Below, one piece after another: positions 33,694 to 42,223 of a stretch of DNA of 43,567 nucleotides. Numbering within the stretch: the first letter of the stretch is position 1; each line of letters opens with the position of its first letter. Below the pieces are notes generated by a model that was not told the DNA's origin, did no database searches, and was given only the letters and a program-made list of their open reading frames with translations. The position numbers and the translations under genes are program-made. This stretch comes from Bacillus_BA songklensis (GTDB lineage Bacteria > Bacillota > Bacilli > Bacillales > Bacillaceae_H), in assembly GCF_042649685.1 (NCBI RefSeq), contig NZ_JBHRZT010000013.1, positions 1 through 43,567 on the forward strand. The letters run 5' to 3'.

Positions 33694-34257
33694 TTATGTT
33701 GTTTCTAGAGTCCGTTTCTGTATCGCTCTGTATAAAGAGCCTTGTGAAATACCGGTGCCATCTATAATTTCTTTTACAGAGTATTCCTTACTGTCATACA
33801 TTCGTAAAGCCAAAGCTACTTTATCCTTGTCAACTTTCGGTCTTCCAAGCTTTTTCCCACGCTTCTTACTTGCTTCCAATCCCTCTTTTACCCGTTCAGC
33901 GATGAGATTCCGTTCCAATTCAGCAATAACGCACATCATTTGAAACATAGCCTTTCCCGTTGGCGTTCGTGTATCCATATTCTCTTTCAAAGAAACAAAT
34001 TGCACTCCCATATCTTCAAACTCTTGAATGATAGTTAAAATATCGATCGTTTTACGACCTAAACGTGAGATACTCTCTACAACAACAATATCATTTGCTC
34101 GGATTACATCAATTAAGGTCTGCAGACCTTGACGGTCTCTCACCGTGCCAGTGAATTTCTCCTCAATTATTTTTTCGCAGCCATATTCCTTCAGCATGCT
34201 AAGTTGTCTGTCTAAATTTTGATCAGTCGTGGAAACGCGAGCATATCCAATAATCAT
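33694..34257 (-). CDS. tnpR: Tn3-family serine resolvase (TnpR)
   Basis: 187 aa serine recombinase. Catalytic Ser9 lies in YARVSTTDQ; Arg residues in SRLGRKTIDI and AELERNLIAERVKEG complete the active site; a C-terminal HTH (about 140-185) contains YSVKEIIDGTGISQGSLYRAI. It resolves cointegrates made by TnpA. It looks intact. It lies downstream of tnpA on the same strand, with an inverted repeat just before its start that may be part of res. Confidence 0.92.
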   Translation of the reverse strand: MIIGYARVSTTDQNLDRQLSMLKEYGCEKIIEEKFTGTVRDRQGLQTLIDVIRANDIVVVESISRLGRKTIDILTIIQEFEDMGVQFVSLKENMDTRTPTGKAMFQMMCVIAELERNLIAERVKEGLEASKKRGKKLGRPKVDKDKVALALRMYDSKEYSVKEIIDGTGISQGSLYRAIQKRTLETT

Positions 34258-34263
34258 AAAAGC

Positions 34264-34298
34264 CTCCTGTGCAATAGTATGATTTTATTGTACAGGAG
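34264..34298. promoter_or_regulatory. inverted repeat, candidate res subsite
   Basis: CTCCTGTGCAATA and TATTGTACAGGAG pair at 12 of 13 positions around a 9-bp centre, 6 bp upstream of tnpR. Size and location suit a resolvase dimer site; two more subsites would be expected within 34300-34433, where a second small inverted repeat (ATACTCC/GGAGTAT) occurs. Confidence 0.5.
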
Positions 34299-34433
34299 AC
34301 CTATTTTTTGTAAAGGTATTTGGTAATATTTTTGGTAATAATTTTTGGTAAACTATAAAGCTAATGAAATTGGATACATACTCCATCGGAGTATGGTGTT
34401 ACAAAAAATATGGTTTTTGGTAACGCTGCTTAC

Positions 34434-37403
34434 TTATGAGACTTTTAGATTGATTGGAATTCTTTTATTCATATTTAATTTAAATGTACCATAAGGATTT
34501 ACATGGTTATAGAATAAAGGCGTTAATCCTCTAAAATCTTCAGAAGTCATTCTCTTTAACCAATACCGGTTGTTATTATAAAGAGTCTCTTGAACCATTA
34601 AAGTATTGATGTAAACCAAGCAATTTTGAAGTAATTGAAGTGATAATGTAGACACTTCTTGATCATCTATAGAATTAAAACGAATTTCACTGTTTTTTCC
34701 ATAAAAAATGTAGCTGTTAACGGAGTTCCATTGCTCAACAGTATTTAATCCTTCATGAATTTCTCTACGGACTTCTTCAAAATGTAAATAATCACATAAG
34801 AAAATGGTTTTGATTGCTTTTCCCAATTCACATAAAGCTAGATAAGTTGGATGCTTCGTATCCCTTGTAAATCGCTTTAAAATAGCTTCTGCTGATGCTG
34901 TTCCTAACCGTAATGCCGTCGCAAACTTAATAATTTGCTCATACTGTTGACGGATGAGATCCCAATTAATAGGTCGACTTAAAACAGGTTGTAAGTAGGA
35001 ATACTCCTCATTCGTTCCAGCTTCAGGACGATACAATTTTTGAGAGCCAATATTTTTGAAACGTGGCATCAATTTAAAACCAAGTAAATGACAAAAAGCA
35101 AAAGCAACGACACTTTGTCCATGCGTGTCTACATAATTTCAGTCTATTTCCATGTTTGTACAATGGCGAAGAACGCCTTCCATCATAGCTGCAACCTCTG
35201 AGGATAGGCAGGTTTTGAGCTGAGAGTAAATGCATGCTGACTTTCGATCTGTATGCCAATAAATCATCACCCCATGTCTTTTATAACGGGGATGCCATTC
35301 GGTAAGAAGATTTTGATCCCAGGATCCATAGTGCTTCGAATCGGAAGCACAGGCAGTAGTAGCTTCACCCCATACCTCTTTCATTCGATAGGAAATGATT
35401 TGATTAGTAACCTCAGCATTAGCTTTTCGTAAATGATCTTTATGAATAAATTTATTACGAATATATTGGAGTTCACGATAACTATCTAGGTTGTTCCCAG
35501 CAGAAACAGCTTTTAACCCTGTATTAGTTCCCAATCCGAATAAACATAGAAGAAGTCGGCGTTGAATGGTTTCTTGGTCCAAAATAGACCGGTCTGCAGT
35601 AGTTTTAAAGTGCTTGGTAAAGCCAGTAAGAAAATCCGTTTCTTTTAATAAATCTAATAGATTAATATTGGACCAACGGTTCCTGATTTCCTGTTTAATC
35701 ATAGATAAATGAGGAGGCTCAGGCTGCTTTTCTAACGGGGTAACACGAATCCATCCCTTATTATTTCTACTGGTAATCGCCACTTTATTGTTGCTCTTAT
35801 CCTCAAATCCCTGGTTCAATAAATGGAGCTTATCTTTCATTAGTTGCATAATATCCGAAATAAAAGGCTCTACATCAAGTGGGGCTTTTAGCGCTTGGAA
35901 ATATTCATTTTTGTTTTCTTCGAAATCTTGAGGTAGATCCTCATCAGGGTTTCGGTATCGGTCAGCACCTTCAATCCAAATTTCTTTACATCGAAGACCC
36001 GTACGAAGGGATTGTAAAACAGCAATCTCATAATTGATTCTGTTAACCCTTTCTATCCCTTTGCTATCTGTTTCAATAATAATATCCTTCCACTTAGATT
36101 GAATGACTCCTTCAATCGGAACTTCATCGCCAATCGCAAAAAAGCGTAGGCTGCTATCACTGTATTCCTGAATAAGTTGAAGAGCTTCAATAATGGGTTG
36201 GTGAGATAAATTATTGGATTTAAAAGTAAGGTTTTTTAAGATGTCACAGAGGGATCTCCTATAGTGACCCCGGTAGGAAGAGTGCATCTTTAAATAAATT
36301 TTTTCTTTGTACTCCCGGTTATTTGTCGTCATGTCTTTAATGATGTCTCGAATGGTGGAAGGGTTTACAATAGGATATAAAGTATCTTGAATGATGCCAT
36401 CTGGATGGTCAACCGTTGCTTTTAATAAGTTAAGAATATATTTATTTTTTCCTTGTACTTTTTCTAACTCTGCCACAGCTTCATTACGGGTTGAATTCTT
36501 TGCTTTATTTCCGACCTTCAGAATAATTTCATCTAACAGATCGGCTAAATAATCAATAATTTCAGCTTGACGTTGCCAAAATAAGATAGCAAGTAAGGTG
36601 TAACGAATTGGCGCTGGGTGTGCACTTAGTTCTGTTACTGTTTCAGTAGCTGCACGAAGTTGATATTTCTTTATTAATTTCGGAGTCAAGTGATCAAATA
36701 AACCATCTGATATGTGAAGATGTCGAATAGCCAATAATTTCTCAACTTCCATATCCATTGTTTTTACACTTGGTTTACGAGGAGAAGAAAGTAGATGTCG
36801 AAAAGCTAAAATGTTGCTTTCTTCTACGTCGTAATCCCCCTTATTCGAGGATTCTAATAAAGCATTTAATCGGGAGCATGTCTTAGGAGATAATTGCTGA
36901 TAGGTTTCCTGATAAAAACGCTTTTCAAAAGTATCGATGGCAGAATCAATCATTCGCTTTAAGCTTCCTGTAGAAGGTGGTGCAACCTTCCACTTACGAA
37001 AAAGGCTATATGCTTGGTTTGTTAAATATTCTGTATCATGTGTGCCTGTAACATGTTCTTCTAACCATTGTTCCAAACGTTCATTATCTTTACCAGTAAG
37101 TTCTTGAAAACCAAAGAAGTCTCTAATTTGTTTTCTATGGTAGGTGTAATTTCTTTCTTCAGCTCCCCAACGATATTCGTCAAATAGATCAGGACATAGC
37201 TTGAGTTGCTTTGCAATATACTCAATAACTGCCCTTGGTATGTCGCTCCTTTTAGTCGGGAATCTAGCATCTTGTTGAAAATACTTTAATAACACGGTAA
37301 AACCAAGACGACTCGCACCAGTTTTGTTGCCGATTAATTTACGCTCGACATCAACTAATGTAAAATGTTCCAACAGCTCGTCTTCTGTCCAACTCCTTTT
37401 CAT
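34434..37403 (-). pseudogene. tnpA: Tn3-family transposase (TnpA), interrupted by an in-frame TGA
   Basis: A 989-codon reading frame of normal Tn3 TnpA length, broken by one TGA at 35139-35141 (codon 755). Before it come the N-terminal DNA-binding part and the first catalytic Asp (ACASDSKHYGSWDQN); after it, in the same frame, come NYVDTHGQSVVAFAF with the second Asp and, further on, the conserved Glu (EGLNTVEQWNS). The stop separates catalytic residues, so neither half can work alone. No other damage is seen, so the mutation is recent, an error, or suppressed. The element may now depend on a transposase acting in trans. Confidence 0.9.
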
Positions 37404-37508
37404 GTCTGTCTCTCCCTATATATGTAATATTTTTACCTATCGTTAAGTTTAGGTAAAAATGAACAATAAAAAAAGCCTTATTCGGCGTAAATTTCACGTA
37501 TTAGTATC

Positions 37509-37546
37509 TACTTTGCGGTCTAGAGCAGCAACCCTGTGATTAAGCC
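37509..37546 (-). repeat. right 38-bp terminal inverted repeat
   Basis: Read on the minus strand it begins GGCTTAATCACAGGG and ends GACCGCAAAGTA. It supplies the eight codons and stop now closing the ppk N-terminal frame. Confidence 0.92.
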
Positions 37547-37551
37547 TATTA
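37547..37551. repeat. 5-bp target-site duplication, right
   Basis: TATTA directly outside the right inverted repeat. Confidence 0.85.
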
Positions 37552-39496
37552 AGATAGGAAATAGAATCTCAACACGGTTTTCCATATTTCGTGTCATCAT
37601 ATCTGCAGATGATAAAAATACCTTGTTTTCCCCATTATGATGGAAACAATAAACTCGTGTGTGCTCTAAGAATGTACCTACTATACTTCGAACGTTAATA
37701 TTCTCGCTTACTCCTTTCACTCCCGGACGTAAACAACAAACCCCTCTTACAATCAAATCGATTTTCACACCGGCATTCGATGCTTCATAGAGTTTCATAA
37801 TAATCTTTTTGTCTGTCAAGGAATTCATTTTAGCTATAATACGTCCATTCCCGTATTGCTTGTGGTAGAGCATCTCCTCGTTGATTAACTTTAGGAAGGC
37901 TTTTCTTATTCCAAAGGGTGATACAGATAGATGATGGTACTTAGGTTTTTCCATATGTCCGCTTAGATAATTAAAAAAGTTCGTGGCATCGAGCCCTATT
38001 TGCTGATTGGATGTGATTAATCCCATATCTGTATAAATCCTAGCCGTGGCGTCATTATAATTGCCTGTTCCCAAATGGACAAATCGTTCGATTTGTCCTT
38101 TTTTACGGCGTACAACAAGGGTAATTTTGCTATGTGTTTTTAAATGGGTCATACCATAAATAACATGACATCCCGCTTGCTCCAGTTCTTTTGCCCAGTG
38201 TACATTGTTTTCTTCATCAAATCGGGCTTTCAACTCCACAAGAACGGTGACCTGTTTTCCCTTCTCTGCGGCACGCTTAAGACTTTGAATGATAGGGGAA
38301 TTCCCGCTTACACGATAAAGAGTCTGCTTGATGGCCAATACATCCGGATCGTCTGCAGCTTGTGAAATAAAATTAACAACTGGTTCAAATGATTCATAAG
38401 GATGATGAAGTAAAACATCCCGTTTAAGGACTGCGGCAAAAATATCTTCCTCTCCCTCTAAATCTTGAGGAGGCTGGGGAATGAATGTTGGTGCAGCTAA
38501 GTGCTCATGGGTAGATTGAATAGCTTTACAAAATGAAAAAAGAAATGTTAAATCTAGAGGAGCCTCAACACAATATACATCCTTGCTGTGGACTTCCAGT
38601 TCCTCTTTTAAGTAGTCAACCACCTGCTGGTCATAACAATGCTGTTGCACTTCCAATCTAACAGCTGCTCCCCACTTGCGTTTTTTTAGTTCTTCTTCAA
38701 TTTCTCGTAAAAGGTCCTCTGCCTCGTCTTCATGGATGGTTAAATCTGCATTACGGGTGATTCGAAATGGGGTCACAGATTTTATTTGATAGCCTTTGAA
38801 TAATTTATAAATGAATTGAGAGATGACCTGTTCTAATAAGACAAAGACCCTCGTTCCATCTTCTGCAGGCAGCTCAATCCAACGGTTCATCACAGCAGGA
38901 ACTTGAACAATGGCTAGTTTTTCACCTGAAGATAACGGCTCATTTTTTTCTTGCCCCTTTTCTTCAATGACAACTGCCATATTTAATGACTTATTTAACA
39001 ACATAGGAAAGGGTCGATAAGCATCGATGGCCATAGGAGTTAAAACGGGGAAAATCTGCTCGTCAAAAAACGCTTCTAAAAAAGCTGACGCAGCAGGACT
39101 TACTTCTGAAATTGATGCCATTTTCACCTGCTCTTTAGCTAATAGAGGAGTTAATTCATGTAAATACACCTCATCTTGCTTTTTAACAAGAGTATGAGTG
39201 ATCTCAGAAATAGCACTTAGCTGCTCTTTTGGAGTTAACCCTGCCTTGTTTTCAGGTCTATTAAATCCGGCCTTTACTTGATCCAGTAAACCCGCTACGC
39301 GTACCATGAAAAATTCATCTAAATTAGAACTGAAAATAGCTAAAAATTTATATCGTTCCAATAAAGCATTCCGGTCATCCATAGCTTCTTGTAATACTCG
39401 CTGATTAAAACCCAACCAACTTAATTCCCGATTATTATAAAAGGAATGGTTATTTAAGTTCGTTTCTAATGTCGCTTTTTTTGTCATTTCCACCAT
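37547..39496 (-). pseudogene. ppk: polyphosphate kinase, N-terminal 650 codons
   Basis: Ppk1 makes polyphosphate from ATP. The fragment holds the N domain (NNRELSWLGFNQRVLQEA), the head domain and most of the catalytic domains, including the first His motif (HLKTHSKITLVVRRK) and the second (FLEHTRVYCFHHNG, SSADMMTRN). It ends at FPILI and runs into the transposon end, adding GLITGLLL before a stop at 37520. The missing 93 codons lie at 27243-27521. Loss of the C-terminal segment probably inactivates the enzyme, though a truncated product is still encoded. Confidence 0.93.
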
Positions 39497-39672
39497 GTAT
39501 TCATCTCCATCATTAAAATCACGAACTATATATTAATCTTAAGATACCACTCCTTTGTAAATTTTAGATTAAATTTTTGTGAATTTTATTTGAAAAAATG
39601 GGATTATTACTGTTTTTAATCTATATACATGACTTTTTCTCCCGAAAGAATAGATACAAGACAACCGAAAAA

Positions 39673-39787
39673 ACCTCTCTTGTTTGCAAGAGAGGTCAGC
39701 TTGTAGACAAGGTCTGATTTTCAGATCTTGTCTACAAGCTACAAGACCAATTATTGGTCTTTCAGGCTGTTGACAAAGTCGACAGCC
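39673..39787. repeat. cluster of four consecutive hairpins
   Basis: ACCTCTCTT/AAGAGAGGT (39673-39696); a long stem AGCTTGTAGACAAG with CTTGTCTACAAGCT (39698-39740); AAGACCAATTATTGGTCTT (39743-39761); GGCTGTTGAC/GTCGACAGCC (39765-39787) followed by a T-run. No gene is present in 39497-40145. Confidence 0.7.
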
Positions 39788-39870
39788 ATTTTTTATAGTT
39801 ACTAAGTTATCAATATATAGTGTTTATTATCAGGGTAAACAACCAAATATGTAGCTAGAAAAGAAACAAA

Positions 39871-39947
39871 GCCCCTTTTTCTTGAGATAACTTTTTGAAA
39901 AAGGGGGTTGTCTACACTCTGCAAGACCAATTATTGGTCTTTTTTGT
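39871..39947. repeat. second hairpin group, sharing a repeated palindrome
   Basis: CCCCTTTTTC/GAAAAAGGGG (39872-39906), then TTGTCTACA and a second exact copy of AAGACCAATTATTGGTCTT (39923-39941) followed by TTTTT. The TTGTCTACA-plus-palindrome block of about 33 bp is a direct repeat of 39729-39761. Confidence 0.7.
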
Positions 39948-39982
39948 TATTTCTTTATTACAGGAATGCTATCCTGCCAGAT

Positions 39983-40112
39983 AGTTTAAGTACATTTATT
40001 CACAATCTCTTCTATAAATTTTAACATAAATATCTATTTAATTTAAAAATGAGTTCCTCAACAATCTAGCCCTAAACAAAAATAAGCGTATCCTTGTTTG
40101 AGAGATACGCTC
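39983..40112. repeat. dispersed palindromic intergenic repeat, copy C
   Basis: GTTTAAGTACATTTATTCAC, then TTTTAACATAAATATC, CCTCAACAATCTAGCCCT and the hairpin GCGTATC/GATACGC: the same order as copy B, but the hairpin is rebuilt from different bases. Confidence 0.7.
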
Positions 40113-40145
40113 TATAGCTAAATTGATAGGGAATACATATTTTGA

Positions 40146-40526
40146 TTAATAATTTTGAACTAATTCTAATTTCTCTAGATCAATTATAAATTTTCCATTC
40201 ATTAAGATATCAAGCCCTATGAGACCATTGATACCCCAATCATCTAAGTTTCCAAAATCCAGCTTCATTTCTGGTATTTCATGCGTACCGAGCTTAATAA
40301 AATCAACTGGTTTTCGGAAAGAATATTCTTCACCGCCAATTCCGTACGCACTGACCAAAGGATCTCCATTTTCAAAGTAAATACCTATATCCTCAACAAT
40401 GTCAGATGAGATAAGAGTATGAGCTGCACCAGTATCAACAACAAGCTTATCTATTATCTTCGTTTTCCCTTTATACGAAATCGTCATTTCTACTTCGAGC
40501 AAACGACTCACTAATTCTAACTTCAT
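40146..40526 (-). CDS. retropepsin-like aspartic protease
   Basis: 126-aa single-domain protein of the retroviral-type aspartyl protease fold. The active-site motif is VDTGAAHTLIS (Asp31), followed by a flap-like GIGGEEY and the second hydrophobic-Gly motif INGLIGLDILM near 100. No membrane helix. One Asp per chain means that it should work as a homodimer. It overlaps the small upstream gene by 4 bp. Its target is unknown. Confidence 0.82.
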   Translation of the reverse strand: MKLELVSRLLEVEMTISYKGKTKIIDKLVVDTGAAHTLISSDIVEDIGIYFENGDPLVSAYGIGGEEYSFRKPVDFIKLGTHEIPEMKLDFGNLDDWGINGLIGLDILMNGKFIIDLEKLELVQNY

Positions 40527-40771
40527 AATCTCATACCTCTTAAGCCTGTTTGGTTTCTCATTTCAATAACAATTTTTTCGGAACCTGTATGATAAACAAT
40601 GGTATTACCTTTTGATTTAAGTAACTCTTTTGTAGCTAATTTAGAATCTTCAATTACATTAATTAATGCGACATCCGTTACAACCTTTTTATCATCTTCT
40701 AAGTAAAAATCAAGGATATTTAGTTTTACATATTGATCTGGGTATAATTTACGAACCTCTTCCCATTTCAT
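40523..40771 (-). CDS. 82-aa partner of the retropepsin-like protease
   Basis: Hypothetical soluble protein starting at ATG 40771 (AAGGAGTGAT upstream). The beginning (MKWEEVRKLYPDQYVKLNIL) and the GNTIVYHTGSEKIVIEMRN segment suggest a small alpha/beta fold. The 4-bp overlap with the protease implies coupled, equimolar production; it could be substrate, inhibitor or partner. Confidence 0.7.
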   Translation of the reverse strand: MKWEEVRKLYPDQYVKLNILDFYLEDDKKVVTDVALINVIEDSKLATKELLKSKGNTIVYHTGSEKIVIEMRNQTGLRGMRL

Positions 40772-40883
40772 TGTTTATCACTCCTTGTTTTGCATCCTAT
40801 CATTACCATAGCACATTCCCATTACAACTTAAATGATTGCCTTTGTTAGCATAAGAATATTTAGAGATTGATTTAATTGGAAT

Positions 40884-41577
40884 TCAAAAATATTTACTAT
40901 AAAAATCATGTCTCAATTTTCCACTTAGCTGGGCATATATTTTTGTGGTCTCACTCTTCTCATGACCAAGTAAGCTTTGGATCACTTCAAGTGGCGCAAC
41001 GGGTATTAAAGTATACTTCCCTTTCTTTATCACCTTTTCCATGTACAATGACTGAATTCGCTCGAAAATTAATATCATCGCGATTTAATTTTACAACTTC
41101 CCCAATACGGCATCCGGTCGAATACATAAACTCAAACAGCGCATTCTCCATCGTTGTATGACAAGCTTCTCTTAGATGTTCTATCTCTAGTTCTGAAAGG
41201 AACTTTGGAATTCTTTTACCTAATTTCGGCTCTTTTAATTTAGCAGCAGAATTTTTAGAGATATAGCCTTCTTCATGTGTCCATTTGAATAGTGATTTAA
41301 TGCAACGAACCCTGTATCCTAAACTAGATGGCTTTAAGTGATCTCCTACCTGTATTAGATATTCTTTTAGTTTCTCAGTAGTAATTTCACTCATGTCAAT
41401 ATCACCAAAAAATCGTAACAAGAGATTATATTGAAAACAATATGTTTTTAATGTAAGTGGTGAATATCCCTCAATTTTTTTTATCTTGTTGATACTTTTT
41501 CCACGCTTCTGATAATAACATGACTCTTTCACTCTCCTACTGTTTAAATCCATTAATCTAGATTCTATTATGTTCAA
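40884..41577 (-). pseudogene. tyrosine recombinase with internal deletion
   Basis: XerC/D-like integrase. The first part (from 41577) has the SAM-like domain and the catalytic Arg in STGCRIGEVVKL, up to FNTRC. There the frame changes directly into APLEVIQSLLGHEKSETTKIYAQLSGKLR, the normal C-terminus with GH and Tyr. About 90 residues, including the HxLRH box, are missing and the frame shifts at the join (near 40995). It cannot be active. A second join product or attachment site was not found. Confidence 0.8.
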
Positions 41578-41663
41578 GGAGAGTCTTTTTCATACGCAAG
41601 TTATTCAACAATCGCAGACAATAACTAATTACCAAACTATGAGAAACCTTGAAACACAAGAAA

Positions 41664-41770
41664 AGGACACTTTCTTTACTCAGGAAAAGCGCCCGATTGC
41701 TGAAGATCCAAGACTGTTAAAGCTGGCTCGCAATTATTGAACTCTAGCCCCCGTTGAAGATCACTTCCTT
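41664..41770. repeat. dispersed palindromic intergenic repeat, copy D
   Basis: Contains GCGCCCGATTGCTGAAGATC (41690-41709), then a spacer and AACTCTAGCCCCCGTTGAAG followed by ATCACTTCC. The left side carries an imperfect hairpin GACACTTTC/GAAAAGCGC. The rest of 41578-42223 shows no gene; a frame-poor AT-rich stretch separates it from the bicupin gene. Confidence 0.65.
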
Positions 41771-42223
41771 TTAATTCATCATATTAGTATCTGTTCTCAG
41801 GAATTTACGTAAACCCTAGAGGCAGGGCAAACAGCACTAAGTATTTTCAAGAACAGAAAGTTCTGTACTCTTCTTTTTCAGGTGGGATTTTAATTAGTTT
41901 TAGAAGAGAAAATCCTGTAAAATTAATAAAAAAGAGTGCCGAAATCAATATAATTTAGCACCCCCTATAAGATATTATTTTAAGTTTTGTACTCGAAAAC
42001 AGAAACCGTTATTTTTATGAAGATCACTCTTCTCGAACTAACGCTCCCCATTAGTGAAAATCAATTAACCGGGTAGTCCCCCATGAAATTGAGTTTAAGC
42101 CTTAGTTTCAAAAATCAGATCTATAAGTAAACTTTTCCCAAGCAAAAGACTCAATGACTTACAACCTGCTTTTTTCAATTGTTAATCTCTTTTCATATAC
42201 TGGTTGAAATATTGAGTATTCCC

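Larger units (their letters stand above)
27527..37546. mobile_element. 10,020-bp Tn3-family transposon with amino-acid oxygenase cassette
   Basis: Bounded by 38-bp inverted repeats and TATTA duplications, inserted into ppk. Contents from left: MocR-type regulator (minus), Fe/2OG oxygenase, EamA exporter, second Fe/2OG oxygenase, MFS transporter (all plus), a degenerate internal left repeat, resolvase and transposase (minus). The transposase has an in-frame TGA. The intact duplication and clean repair of ppk on excision show that this whole unit, cargo included, moved in one event. Confidence 0.92.

Noticed and set aside
33503..33943. 146-aa plus-strand frame
   Set aside because: It crosses a terminator and the inner transposon repeat, then runs antisense to the resolvase gene.
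21331..41770. CRISPR array from the regularly recurring repeat blocks
   Set aside because: The copies are kilobases apart, palindromic and not separated by uniform spacers.
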